This document shows positions 8,434 to 17,170 of a stretch of DNA of 30,000 nt, one piece after another. Origin of the DNA: Prorocentrum cordatum. Taxonomy: Eukaryota; Sar; Dinophyceae; Prorocentrales; Prorocentraceae. How positions within the stretch are numbered: position 1 is the first letter of the stretch; each line of letters opens with the position of its first letter. The stretch spans positions 145,001 through 175,000 of the forward strand of contig CAUYUJ010014351.1 in NCBI GenBank assembly GCA_963575745.1. The letters run 5' to 3'. Under the pieces are notes generated by a model. It searched no databases. It saw nothing but the letters and a program-made list of their open reading frames with translations, and was not told where the DNA came from. Position numbers and translations under genes: made by a program.

Positions 8434-9348
8434 GTGATATTCGCACAGTTGAGCGCTTGTTTGTCAGCAGCACCGCTCTCGTACCTAATGGCAGTGGAGA
8501 AGTCGGGGAGATGGCGCCCACGCAAGGGGGGCTCCTTGGCTCTGTCGCCGACTGGTGGGCAGGCGTCCAACGGCGGCGACGAGAGTCAGCAGCGCAAGGG
8601 AGCTCGAGCCGAGGGAGGAGCACGACTCCAACGTGGCGGCGGAGGCAACGAGGGCTCGGGGACCAAGCCGAAGGTCAGACGTGGCGGTCGGAGGCGAACC
8701 GAGCAGAAGGACCGCAAGTTGAACACCAAGGATGCTGGCCTCCGAGGGATCCTGCTACTGCTGAGTATGCAAGTGGCCCAGCTCACCCAGAAATCGCGGG
8801 CGCTATGGGGGATCGCCACCAGGACCATCCTGATAGAAGAGAAGAGCAGCGTGGTGAAGGCCATGCAGCAGGAGTCGAAGGATTTCTCGGACCACGCGGC
8901 GAACCTCCGCACGCAGATAGGCAAGTACAAGGAGGACGCCAAGAAGGCGAGCGGCACCGACGCGGGGGCCGAGAAGGAGGCGGCGACGAAGGCCGAGGAG
9001 ATCCAGAAGGAGCTGCGCACGCTGGGCCCCCCCGCCCCAGCTCTCTTCGCGGCGCTCGTCGAGAGTCTGGCGGCCGAGGAGGTCGGGGCGGTCAACCGCA
9101 GGGCGCTGGAGGCGATGAAGCAGGAGTTCATCGAGGCCCCGCCCACGGACGTCCGCCCGTGCAGGTTGGAGAGCTGCAAGGACGAGGACATGATCAAGAT
9201 CGTGCTGGCCCTCGACGACAAATCCAAGGAGGGGGTGATCACGGCCTCGCTGCACGCGATGGGCGCCCAGGTGACGAGTGGCATGGCCCCCTCGGGATAC
9301 ATGGAGGACGAGATCAGCGCCTGGATCGACGCGCTGAAGGCGGCTTGA
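8434..9348 (+). CDS. Third ORF of the retroelement block; basic N-terminus, coiled coil, unknown function
   Basis: The 304-codon frame lies 88 bp after the RT stop, on the same strand. An alternative ATG at 8491 (MAVEKSG) is equally possible. Residues ~25-100 are Gly/Arg/Lys-rich and disordered-looking (RRGGRRRTEQKDRK), fit for RNA or DNA binding. Residues ~101-130 form a hydrophobic helix (GILLLLSMQVAQLTQ). Residues ~134-197 are Lys/Glu/Ala-rich with coiled-coil character. The C-terminal ~100 residues look globular (DEDMIKIVLALDD, then GYMEDEISAWIDAL at the end). I do not recognise the family. The overall plan recalls the ORF1 nucleic-acid chaperones of LINE elements, but here it lies after the RT. 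It may therefore be ORF1 of a following truncated copy, or a genuine 3' ORF. The composition is uninterrupted and protein-like, so I judge it real. Confidence 0.7.
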   Translation: MIFAQLSACLSAAPLSYLMAVEKSGRWRPRKGGSLALSPTGGQASNGGDESQQRKGARAEGGARLQRGGGGNEGSGTKPKVRRGGRRRTEQKDRKLNTKDAGLRGILLLLSMQVAQLTQKSRALWGIATRTILIEEKSSVVKAMQQESKDFSDHAANLRTQIGKYKEDAKKASGTDAGAEKEAATKAEEIQKELRTLGPPAPALFAALVESLAAEEVGAVNRRALEAMKQEFIEAPPTDVRPCRLESCKDEDMIKIVLALDDKSKEGVITASLHAMGAQVTSGMAPSGYMEDEISAWIDALKAA

Positions 9349-9892
9349 GCCTAGCAGGTGAGCCTGTCGGATGCAGCTTCGCCGCCCTGCGTCCAGATGT
9401 TGGAGGGGTCGTGTCATTGTCGTCCGAGTCGGGGGAGGAGGTGGGATATGTGTAGAGTCTGGCCCCCCCTACGGCCCCCGCGGCTTCGCCGTGCTCGCGG
9501 TGTTCTGACGGATTATCGCGGGGGCTGTGGGGGGGACAAAGACGCCTTCCCTCGTAGGGACCGACTAGAGTCGGCAGCCGTCGAGGCCACTGATCGTCTC
9601 GGTGGGTTAGTATCTCTGGACCGATGTGCACGCACTGCCTCGGAGCCATCGAGCTTCGGGATGCGCAGCCGTGCGCACCTGGCATAGCAGCAGCACCTGC
9701 ATGGTGCGGACGGCGGACATGTGAATCTTTATAGCAGTTTTACCCCGCGACGGGTTGCACAGCTCGCATGCAGCGTGTGGTCAGTCACCTTGTGCGCGAG
9801 TGCTGGTGTGCATACGCGTTAGATGTTTCTCGCGAGCATCGGAGTACCTCGTAATCTTGTCCAGCAGCCGCGTGCAAGCAAGCAAGCAAGCT
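9349..9892. other. Downstream flank of the retroelement block, no recognised gene
   Basis: After the third ORF's stop there is GC-rich sequence with a C-run, a CGACTAGAGTCGGC hairpin-like spot (~9563-9576) and CAGCAG (~9688). There is no poly(A) tail or second endonuclease domain, so neither a LINE 3' end nor the start of a second copy is visible. Confidence 0.5.
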
Positions 9893-9993
9893 CCTCCTCC
9901 TCCCTCCTCCTCCTCCTCCTCCTCCTCCTCCTCCTCCTTCTCCTTCTCCCTCCTTCTCCTCCTCCTCCTCTTCCTCCTCCTCGTCCTCCTCCT
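9893..9993 (+). repeat. (CTC)n pyrimidine tract
   Basis: CTC/CTT trinucleotides with CCTTCTCC interruptions, ending near GGCGACGAGG. All long frames through it are low complexity. Confidence 0.9.
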
Positions 9994-10042
9994 CGGCGAC
10001 GAGGGCCTCAGCGACGCGGGCGAGCACGGCCCCGACATCCGA

Positions 10043-10216
10043 CCCCAGACCCCCTCGGGTCATGAAGAAATCACGACGGGAGGGTTTTCGCCATTTTCGG
10101 CCTCCGGGGGCCCTCGCCGGGCCTCGGGACCATCAAAAAACGACTCAGGATGAAGAGCCGGTCCCGAGGAATGGGTCGGGACCTCTGGGGGCCGCGTCAT
10201 GCAAAAATCATGACGT
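10043..10216 (-). mobile_element. Short inverted-repeat element, family 2, copy A (reverse)
   Basis: It starts CCCCAGACCCCCTCGGGTCA and ends ...GTCATGCAAAAATCATGACGT. Inside are GGCCTCCGGGGGCCC and CGACTCAGGATGAAGAGCC. It is the reverse complement of the copy at 20832-21018. Family 2 is ~190 bp. Both ends carry CCCAGACCCCC plus GTCATGA, inverted, and one end also has its own small palindrome around an A/T-run. No coding capacity. Confidence 0.75.
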
Positions 10217-10363
10217 AGGAGATCGGCTACAGAGCTGGTCGATCCCTGGCTTGAGGTTTCCGCCATGCTCGTAGATCCACAAGCGTGTCGTGTTTCTCTT
10301 GGTTTCGTGGACCCGGCGAACATGTTAAGCTTGGGGTGAATCAGTTCTGTAGTCGATCTCCCA
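10213..10363. mobile_element. Foldback element of ~150 bp with ~22-bp terminal inverted repeats
   Basis: The left end GTAGGAGATCGGCTACAGAG is the approximate reverse complement of the right end CTGTAGTCGATCTCCCAC. It starts exactly where family-2 copy A loses its outer end, so it may have inserted into it. It is a single copy in the window. Confidence 0.5.
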
Positions 10364-10369
10364 CTCGAA

Positions 10370-10482
10370 TCCTCGCGTCGCGAAACACGACATACGACGG
10401 GCGTTCTGGCTGTTTTCGTTCGCCCCCCCAGGGGGCCCTTGCTGGACCAGGGGGGGTCCATAAACGCCTCAGTATGAAACGC
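10370..10482 (-). mobile_element. Family-2 element, copy B (reverse, degenerate, truncated)
   Basis: ACGACGGGCG, then TTTTCG, CCAGGGGGCCC and GCCTCAGTATGAA follow the order of family 2 read in reverse, with many substitutions. It breaks off where the next inverted-repeat element begins. Confidence 0.45.
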
Positions 10483-10489
10483 GCCACTG

Positions 10490-10692
10490 CCCAGATCATT
10501 GGATGTTGGACATTGGATTTTGTCCGGTCACGATCGGTAGCGATCGACCGGCACTCCAAACCGGTCGCGACTGTTTGGCCGGGACCGACTATGGGAGCAA
10601 GTCGGACCCGATCGACCCCGGACTTGGAAGCAACATCGGTGGCGACCGATCTCGTCGGTCGCGACTGGGAAGTTCCAGTAGCCAATGATCAG
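10490..10692. mobile_element. Foldback element of ~200 bp with ~25-bp terminal inverted repeats
   Basis: The left end CCCAGATCATTGGATGTTGG matches the reverse complement of the right end CCAGTAGCCAATGATCAGGG. The interior has further palindromic GGTCGCGAC/CGATCGACC blocks. No coding frame. Single copy in the window. Confidence 0.55.
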
Positions 10693-10712
10693 GGCTGGGA
10701 TGAGGGTCTCTA

Positions 10713-11249
10713 GGCCTCCCAGATGGGGTCGGAGGAGGTGGGATCGGAGGATCGCGCCGCATCGCCGATGCATCGGCGATGCGGCTCGATGTGGAGCCCG
10801 ATTTTCTCGATGCCGACGTCGCCGATGCATCACTGACGTCGCCGTTGCACCGCCAATGCATCGGCGATGCATCGCCGATGCGTCGGCCATGCGGCGCGAT
10901 CCTCCGACCCCATCTGCAGTCATCCTGCATAGCGAGGACGGGCAAGCTTCCCAAGCGTACCGTTGCACCCTCGCCTCCTCGGTCCATCCCTGGCCGCTCT
11001 CGATGGCCGCGCCCCGCTCGAAAAGCTTTTCGGAGTGGGCGTCCAAGGCCCCTGGGGAAAACACACACACACACACACACAAGCGTGTGTGTTGTTTTTG
11101 TGCTTTTTCCCACATGCGTGTTCTTTTGTGTGTTTTTTTTCCCCACCGTGTGTGTGTGTGTGTGTGTGTGTATGTTTTTCCAACTTTGCATCCTTATCGC
11201 GCCTCCTGATGGTACGGGCCGGCTGTACTCCGACCCCACCTGGGAGGCC
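10713..11249. mobile_element. Palindromic element, family 1, copy 1, carrying a ~311-bp insertion
   Basis: Terminal inverted repeats (GGCCTCCCAGATGGGGTCGG at the left, its complement at the right) are flanked by TCTA on both sides (10709-10712 and 11250-11253). The interior holds CGATGCATCG palindromes. Compared with the copy at 24851-25098, it is split between CCCCATCT (ending 10915) and ACTCCGACC (from 11227). The 311 bp between include the CA and TG tracts. The MHRRCIGDAS-type frames are repeat by-products. Confidence 0.72.
11060..11171. repeat. (AC)n and (GT)n tracts in inverted arrangement
   Basis: An (AC)n run at about 11060-11081 is followed by a (TG)n run at about 11149-11171. They are complementary and can form a hairpin. 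Between them is a T-rich stretch. Both lie inside the insertion in the family-1 element. Confidence 0.85.
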
Positions 11250-11259
11250 TCTATAGGGT

Positions 11260-11427
11260 CCCAGACCCCCGACGTCATGCGTTTCTCATGGCGCGACCCC
11301 CAGAGGTCCCCAACCCATTCCCCGGGTCCGGCGAGGGCCCCCAGAGGCCCGGCGAGGGCCCCCAGAGGCCGAAAATGGGGAAAACCCTCCCGTCGTGATC
11401 TTCTTCATGACCCGAGGGGGTCTTGGG
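11260..11427 (+). mobile_element. Family-2 element, copy C (forward)
   Basis: It runs from CCCAGACCCCCGACGTCATG to GACCCGAGGGGGTCTTGGGG. It has lost part of the centre and has a 20-bp tandem duplication (GGCGAGGGCCCCCAGAGGCC, twice). It starts only 10 bp after the family-1 element ends. Confidence 0.75.
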
Positions 11428-11565
11428 GTCGGAGCTCCCGGATCTGCACAGTCGGAGAAAACCTCCGCTTTGCGAGGACCGCTCCCGGCGGCCACCCGGA
11501 GGTCTCTGGCCCCGCCCGCTCGAGGCCCCTTTGGCCGCGGCGGCGGTGGCAGCAGCGGCGACCTT

Positions 11566-11820
11566 ACTCCTCCTCCTCCTCCTCCTCCTCCTCCTCCTCC
11601 TCCTCCGCCTCCTGCTCCTCCTCCTCCTCCTCCTCCCTCGCCCTCCTCCGCCCTTGCTTGCCCTCCTCCCTCGCCCTCCTCCTCCCTCGCCCTCCTCCGC
11701 CCTCGCCCTCCTCGGCCTCCTCCGCCCTGCTTCTCGCCCTCCCCATCCTCCGCCTTACGCCTCCGCCCTCCTCCGCCGCCTCCTCTGCCCTCCGCCCTAC
11801 CCATCCGCCGCCCTCCCCTC
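11566..11820 (+). repeat. (CTC)n tract grading into CCTCCGCCCT repeats
   Basis: Pure CTC to about 11635, then irregular CCCTCCTCCGCCCTCG units to ~11820. Low-complexity frames only. Confidence 0.88.
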
Positions 11821-11827
11821 CGACCTT

Positions 11828-13513
11828 GCTTGTGCTGCATGACATACGGGCCTACTGGTAGCACCAGCGCATAGACGTTGACTGGGACGACGTATGGAGG
11901 GAGGCAAGCGTGCCAGCGGCGCTTCCTGGCCAGCCGGGGACCAGTCCCGTATGCGGGGGCTCAAGCCTTGAAGCTCTCCCCGCAGCCAGGCTGCGTGGCC
12001 AGATTGCGCAGGGGTGCCTCCCCGCAGCTAGGGGTACCCTACCTCAACTTGCGATCAAGGTGGATTCCGACCGCAGCCCAAAGACGCAAGCCACCTGGCC
12101 CCATCTCCCAGGGCACCTGCCTCCTTAGGTGGGCACTCGCATGGCCTCCGGGCCCAACCTGGCAGTGCCCTTGGGCGCCCACGACGACTCGCAGGCGGGC
12201 CTACCCCCCCAGGTAGACCCCCTGCCCTCCGCTCGTTCGTGCACCGATCGCCCGCCCCCCCAGATGGGCGCTGCTACTGGCGTTCCTGTGTCTCGACTGG
12301 AGCGCCCGCCTCCCCGGGTGGGTGCTGCCGCAGAAGTATGTGCAACGATCAGGTGCGGTGGTCAATGACAAGTTGGGCGGACCAGTTGCATAGCTACTGT
12401 GCTCCTTGCTGGCGGGGATCCCCCTAGCCGGCCCGCGGGGTCCTGGGTGTGGCCCTGGCGCCGTCTCCCGCCGCTGCCCCCCGTAAGCCGTGCACCTCGC
12501 TGGCGCCGCCCCAGACGGCCCTTGGCTGCTGCGCGCTTGCCCGGCTCCGCCGGGTCGCCTGGCCCGCTGCTCCTTCGGCTGGGCGCCCGTGCCTGGCTGG
12601 CTCTGCAAACGGGCGCGCCGGGCTTTCCCAGCTGTGTTGCGTGCACTGGCTGGGTCTGCCGCCATCTCCGCCCCTGCCCCGCTGCTCATGCAGCTGGGCA
12701 CCACCGCCCCGCCAGCCCTGTGGCCGGGCGTTCCCGCCACTCCCGGGCTGTGATGCGTGCGCCAGGCAGGTTCGGCCCTCCCTTTCCCGTATCTCGCCGC
12801 CCTGCCGCCGCCTGGGCGTCCCCTGCGACGGTTGGCGGCTCCTTGCCGCGTTGCGCCACTTCAGTAGTTGGTGCTTTGCTCAGCAGCCCCAGGCCGTATC
12901 TCTGCTCTGCCTTGAAGCTCTCGGCGGCCTTGCAGCAGGCAGGCGTGCAGCCCCGCTTTCAGCAGCTCTGCACGGCAGCATTGCAGCATTGCAGCATTTT
13001 GCTGCAGCGAGCTGGTCGCCAGTCTCAGCCCGTGGTCGCTGGCCTTCTCGCGTCCTGCTTGCGCCGTATCGCATGAATGCATGCCCGCGGCCTCCTGACA
13101 CTAATACCCGGATGTTTCCCGCTTCGGTGGGCGCGCTCGCAGCTCCCTTCCTGTGCTAGTGCGACTTGGCCTACGCTTTCAGCGCCTGCAGCCGCTGCCT
13201 CAGCCCTTGGGTGTGGGCGCGATGCCGCCCCACGTCCATTGCCAGGACGCCTCAGCCACGGGCGGCCGCCCTGGCCACTTCTGCCGAAGCTCTTCGTGCG
13301 GTGAGTGCCCTCTTTCCCCCCGCCCGCTGTCTGCGGCTGCCCTCCGAATGTTTCCCCCCGCCGTGCCGCCAGGCAACAACTAGTTGGCCATGCCACGGGC
13401 TACTGGAGCGCGCGTGCGGATTGCCTTCCCCTTCTCCTCCTCCCGAGGAGCTCTACCATCATTGCCGTCATCATTCCTGCTCTCTCTCTCTCTCACTGCC
13501 TCTGGCTTTCTTC
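11828..13513. other. 1.7-kb GC-rich stretch without a recognised gene
   Basis: Several frames are open on both strands for 200 codons or more, but they are Ala/Pro/Arg/Leu/Cys-rich with no motif and overlap each other, as expected for very GC-rich non-coding DNA. Small features are a GCAGCATT triplication at 12977-13001 and a TC run at 13480-13496. Confidence 0.55.
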
Positions 13514-13655
13514 CCCGACGTCGAACTCGTTTCCCAACGTCGACCCCCAGAAACCTCGACCCATTCCCCGGGACCGGTTTCTCGTGCAGAGCCGTGTTCT
13601 GACGGCCCGGGGGCCCGGTGAGGGCCCCCCGAGGCCGAAAGCAGTGAAAAGCATT

Positions 13656-13745
13656 CCGTCAGCGTTGGGCCCCCCTGGCGGCGCCTCGGGCGCCGCTCGC
13701 CAGGGAGGGGGGCCCAGCGCAGATCCAAGAAACCTGCTCGGAGCG
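13656..13745. mobile_element. Family-3 palindromic element, partial copy
   Basis: GGGCCCCCCTGGCGGCGCCT, then GGGCGCCGCTCGCCAGGG and CCAGCGCAGATCCAAGAAACC, resembling the centre and right arm of the copies at 16457 and 17393. Confidence 0.5.
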
Positions 13746-13798
13746 CCACCAGTTTATGTTTATGCCTTTGTTTTTTCTTCTTCGTCGAATGACTCGAG

Positions 13799-13956
13799 TG
13801 AAGTCGGGCGTGCCCCTCTACAGGAGGAGTACGCAAGATTTGTGACAGATAGTATGGTGACGATTCTCCGTGCTCTTTTGACTCTTCTGGATTATTATTT
13901 GGCTACTCTTCATTTCTCTTCCAGAAGCCGCCGGTAGGAGGACACGCCCGACCTAA
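13799..13956. mobile_element. Family-4 element (MITE-like), copy 1, with perfect 8-bp flanking repeat
   Basis: 158 bp with an AT-rich core. The left end TGAAGTCGGGCGTGCCCCTC and the right end GGAGGACACGCCCGACCTAA are inverted repeats. GACTCGAG lies directly on both sides (13791-13798 and 13957-13964). Removing the element and one GACTCGAG restores a continuous family-2 end, which supports a real insertion with target duplication. An 8-bp duplication fits the hAT superfamily among others. No transposase is encoded. Confidence 0.8.
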
Positions 13957-14001
13957 GACTCGAGGGGGTCTGGGGAGGGCGGCGTCTCCTCGTCGCCCGA
14001 G

Positions 14002-14105
14002 CTCCGCGGCGCGCGGCGGGAGGCGTACGGCCCCGGCACCGTCTGCCTCTACGACGTGGCCAGCGGGGAGCTGCAGGCGCGGCTCTCTCTGCCGCCCACC
14101 GCCAG
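14002..14105 (+). CDS. Candidate internal exon with a WD40-like blade
   Basis: The frame with codons at 14002, 14005 and so on reads LRGARREAYGPGTVCLYDVASGELQARLSLPP in parts. GTVCLYDVASGELQARL is a WD40-type strand-turn core, with YD in place of WD and the common xSGE/xTGx turn after it. An AG acceptor lies just before (GCCCGAG|CTC). The exon could end at GCCAG|GCCC (14105), which would be a GC donor, a type known in dinoflagellates. Upstream are inserted elements. Downstream the frame drifts into Pro/Ala/Ser-rich text. It may be a later blade of the gene that includes 231-363. The blade is visible; exon limits are approximate and linkage is inferred. Confidence 0.5.
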
Positions 14106-14733
14106 GCCCAGTGCTCGGGCGCCTCCCCGAGGATCAGCCAAGGCCCCCTTGGCACCAGTGCCGTCTGCGGTCGTTCTCTTATTTTGTCTTCCCGATCGGC
14201 GCGGGCCCTCCCACCCCCCCGATGGAGTCGATTCTGGCTGTTTCGGGCGCCTGTCTCCGGCAGGTGGACGGCCCCCCGCAGGATTCCCCCTGGGACTGCT
14301 CCAGGCAGTCGCACCGAAAGCAGAGGTCCGGAGCCAGACACCCCCCCTCCCTCCCCCCCCCCTTCGCTCGATGTCGAGACGCCGAACGAGAGCACGTTCG
14401 CTTTCACTGGCCCCGATGCCCGTCCCCATCCCGGCCCTCGGCGGCGCGCCCTGCCTTCCGAGGAGCGTTCTAAGGCCCTTACCCCCGAAGGTGCAGAAAC
14501 TTCGCAGCAGGCTCCCAGGGCTTCTGAGAAGCCCGCCGCCTTCTCAGGACGGCCTCCTCCTTCTCACTCGCCCCTCCCCCGCAGGGCACGTCGCCGACAT
14601 CCCCGTCCCTATCCAGACCCCCACCATCTCGACACACCAGTTGGGGATATACCTTTCGGGGCCCGCAGGACGCAGCCACTATCCTCAATCTAGGGGGGGC
14701 AAATCAGCCAGTGTGGCCCAGGCCACGCCCGTG
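14106..14733. other. Stretch without a recognised gene
   Basis: Several overlapping Pro/Arg/Ser-rich open frames without motifs. Short palindromes such as GGGCTTCTGAGAAGCCC (~14518-14534) recall the ends of family 5. C-runs lie near 14340-14360. Confidence 0.5.
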
Positions 14734-14741
14734 GGATAAGG

Positions 14742-14893
14742 TTACGTCGGGCGGGTCCCTCTACAGGTGGAGTACTCAAGAATAGTCAGAAAATAGTATG
14801 GGGATGTTTTTAATTATTTGTTTTGAATGTGCTTTGACAATTTTGTTATGTGTCTTTCAAAAATCCGCCTGTAGGAGGACATGCCCGACGTAA
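14742..14893. mobile_element. Family-4 element (MITE-like), copy 2, with 7/8 flanking repeat
   Basis: 152 bp, AT-rich core. The left end TTACGTCGGGCGGGTCCCTC and the right end GTAGGAGGACATGCCCGACGTAA form inverted repeats very like copy 1. It is flanked by GGATAAGG (14734-14741) and GGATAGGG (14894-14901), an 8-bp direct repeat with one mismatch. Confidence 0.8.
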
Positions 14894-14924
14894 GGATAGG
14901 GGTCAGGACATTGCCAGGCGGGGC

Positions 14925-15060
14925 TAGGACGAGGATAAATCCTTTCCAGAGCGTTCTGGAACGCTCTAAGAGCGTTACGGAACGCTCTGGGAAGCCGCGG
15001 CGCCCGAGACGCCTTCCAGAGCCGCCAGATCTCAGAGATTCCGGATTCATCCTCACCCGA
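14925..15060. repeat. Foldback region with a doubled AGAGCGTT palindrome
   Basis: Outer arms: AGGACGAGGATAAATCC (~14928) and GGATTCATCCTCACC (~15043), inverted. Inside, at 14946-14990, CCAGAGCGTTCTGGAACGCT and AGAGCGTTACGGAACGCTCT are two adjacent palindromes that also pair with each other, so the stretch can fold as one long or two short hairpins. Confidence 0.6.
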
Positions 15061-15128
15061 TTTTGTCCTCACTCACCCAAGCGCCTGCCCTTTGCGAGGA
15101 CCGCTCTCCGGGGCTGGAATGCGGGCCT

Positions 15129-15165
15129 GTCTGTCTGTCTGTCTGTCCGCCTGTCTGTCTGCCTG
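15129..15165 (+). repeat. (CTGT)n microsatellite
   Basis: CTGT units with CCGC and CTGC variants. Confidence 0.9.
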
Positions 15166-15224
15166 GCTTCGTCTTACGTCGCGAATCAAGGTTTCGGAAA
15201 TCCCACCTCGAGAGAACGATAATC

Positions 15225-15228
15225 ACCC

Positions 15229-15292
<64 letters not shown>

Positions 15293-15360
15293 CATCCTCA
15301 TCCTCATCCTCATCCTCATCATCATCATCATCATCATCATCGTCATCGTTATCATCATTA
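15225..15360 (+). repeat. (ATC)n microsatellite, ~135 bp
   Basis: ATC repeats with an internal CTCATC block. Complementary to the GAT tract at 18574-19130. Frames give poly-Ile, poly-His or poly-Met only. Confidence 0.93.
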
Positions 15361-16012
15361 TACTCCCTCGTTTTCTAGATCACCAGCGGGGGCACGAAGA
15401 GAATCGCGCTTCTCGCGCCGCGGTCTTGGCCAGAGCGGCTTCCCTTTTGCGGGGAGGCGGGGGGGCGGTGCGAGGGCGCGAGGGCGCGAAGATGATCGCG
15501 TGTCGCACACGGCGGGGCGCGATGCGCGAAGATAATTGGCCATGATTATCCGGCTGCAGTGCCAAGCATATCCAGACTCGCGATCGGGGGAATTGCGCAG
15601 CAGCAGGGCAGGCGCGGCCACGGCACCAGCGCTGCGCGGTTGCCTCGTTCAGCCTCCAGGTTTTTTTTTCGGAGTCGTCCGGGCCTTTTTCGGGTGCCTC
15701 TGAGGCGGCTTGATGTATACAGTATACACCGCGTCGTCTGGTCGGCCATGCAGCCAACGAATTCGGCGTTTGATTTCGGTGTATAGTCGCTCCAGCATCC
15801 CACAGATTGGGCGTTGGGGCATCTATACACCGAGCCGTTGCCTTGGGCTCGGGTATTTTGTTCCAAGCCGAGGCAGGCAGTGCCCAGTTCGATCCGATCG
15901 ATCTGACTCAATATCGATTCTGGCCCAGCCGATCCAGATCCGATGTTCGACGATCCGATGCGGCCCGATGCTTGCACGGCGTCCCTGTGCATCCCGGCGC
16001 TGCCGACCCAAT
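15361..16012. other. Stretch without a recognised gene
   Basis: Contains a GTATACAGTATAC palindrome (~15713-15725) with TGTATA/TATACAC echoes near 15778 and 15823, and ATCCGATG/GATCGAT-rich sequence at 15888-15970. No supported gene. Confidence 0.45.
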
Positions 16013-16155
16013 CCGATGTCGGCCCCGTGAAGATGCCGCTCAGTCCGGTGCGCTATCTGTGTGGAGCCGAACTCCCGATCCGAATGTCGGCCCCGTGAAG
16101 ATGCCCCCCAGCCCGGCGCGCGCACTCTGTGTGGAGCCGACCTCCCGATCCGATG
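16011..16155 (+). repeat. Direct duplication of ~72 bp
   Basis: The block from ATGTCGGCCCCGTGAAGATG to GTGTGGAGCCGA(A/C)CTCCCGATCCGA occurs twice in tandem (16016 and 16084) with few differences. Confidence 0.8.
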
Positions 16156-16456
16156 ATGGCCTCTGCCCTGGGCTCGGGCTTCTTCACCAGGCCGAGGCAC
16201 ACGCCCGATGCCAGCCGCGACCTTTCTGAAGCGAGCCTGCTCTGGATCGCGGGTCGCGGGTGAGAGGGATCGCATCGCATCGCGCTGCTTCAGCCGCGGG
16301 CCCGGGCAGAGGGAGACCGCGGGTGTGAGACGGGGGATCGACAACAGTCATGCTAGAGAGTGGAAGTCCGACAATCATCCACACGGCCGACAGACGTAAA
16401 GAGCGGCGTAAGCGTAACCAGCGCGAATGGCACCATAAACATACGATTTCGTAAGC

Positions 16457-16590
16457 TCGTTCGGATTCCTTGGATCTGGGCTGGACCACCCTGGCGGCGC
16501 CGCTGGCGCCGTCCCTGGCGCGCCCCACGCGGCTCGGAAGGGGGTCCAGCGCCGTTCCAAGAAATCCGCGCGGACCTTTTCGAATGGTTA
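16457..16590. mobile_element. Family-3 palindromic element
   Basis: The left arm TTCGGATTCCTTGGATCTGG, then GGCTGGACC, is inverted at the right as GGTCCAGCGCCG and TTCCAAGAAATCCGCGCGGA. The centre is CTGGCGGCGCC-CTGGCGCC. The left and right outer ends fit the copy at 17393. Non-coding. Confidence 0.68.
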
Positions 16591-16977
16591 TGTTCATGTA
16601 GTTGCATGCCCCCCTAGTCTTGCACACGCCGTTTTTTCCCCTTTCATCCGACACGGTGTCCAGCCTGGTGTCCGACGCGGGCTCGACATGGACTCGACAC
16701 GTACTCTGCGTGTGCCCGATGCGGATCCAGCGCGGGCTCGACGCGAGGGGCGACGCGACGGGACCGACGAGCCTCCCGAGGATGCGACAGAGCGCTGGGG
16801 TGCCCGTGGCGGCCTGTGCGGCTGCGGGCTGGCGGCCGCAGCCCGCAGCCCGCGTCCTCCAGACCTCCCGCGCGAGCCCGCCCCCCTCCCCCGCTGCGCG
16901 CGCCCTCCCCGGAGCGGGGCGCCGCAGCGTCAGGCGTGCTCTGCCCCCCGAGGCCCGGCGACCAGCCAGCCGATCGT

Positions 16978-17170
16978 GCGGACTGCCCCAAAGAAGCCCC
17001 AAGAAGCCCGAAGAAGCCCCCAAGAGGCCTCCAAGAGGCCTCCAAGAGGCCCCCAAGAGGCCCCCACAACGACAGAGGACCCCAGAACGGCCCAAGAGGG
17101 CCCCAAGAGAGCCACAAGGCGGCCCCGAGAGGCCCCCAAGGCAGCCTTCCAAGGTGTCAGATGGCGCAAG
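16978..17170 (-). repeat. 11-bp-period array (copy 2, inverted)
   Basis: Units such as CCAAGAGGCCT and CAAGAGGCCCC repeat at exactly 11 bp, perfect around 17020-17070 and degenerate outside. It is the reverse complement of the unit at 25105-25860. The preceding 16591-16977 holds no recognised gene, only Arg/Pro/Ala-rich open frames. Confidence 0.85.

Larger units (their letters stand above)
13514..13981 (+). mobile_element. Family-2 element, copy D, split by two later insertions
   Basis: Left part 13514-13655: CCCGACGTCGAACTC, then CGACCCCCAG, CCCATTCCCCGGGACCGGTT and GAGGCCGAAAGCAGTGAAAA. The right end reappears as TTTTTTCTTCTTCG (~13769) and, after the insert, CGAGGGGGTCTGGGG (13961-13975). 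Between them are a family-3-like palindromic segment (~13656-13745) and the family-4 element (13799-13956). The order of the pieces shows nesting. Confidence 0.55.

Noticed and set aside
10685-11209. MHRRCIGDAS-type ORFs, also near 25.0 and 29.3 kb
   Set aside because: They fall within the palindromic family-1 element, on both strands. They are translations of GATGCATCG repeats.
12201-13159. Long Ala/Pro/Cys-rich ORFs on both strands
   Set aside because: They are expected in very GC-rich DNA, where stop codons are rare. No motif, and the frames overlap on both strands.
15880-15910. GTTCGATCC resembling a tRNA T-loop
   Set aside because: No acceptor, D-arm or anticodon stem could be arranged around it.
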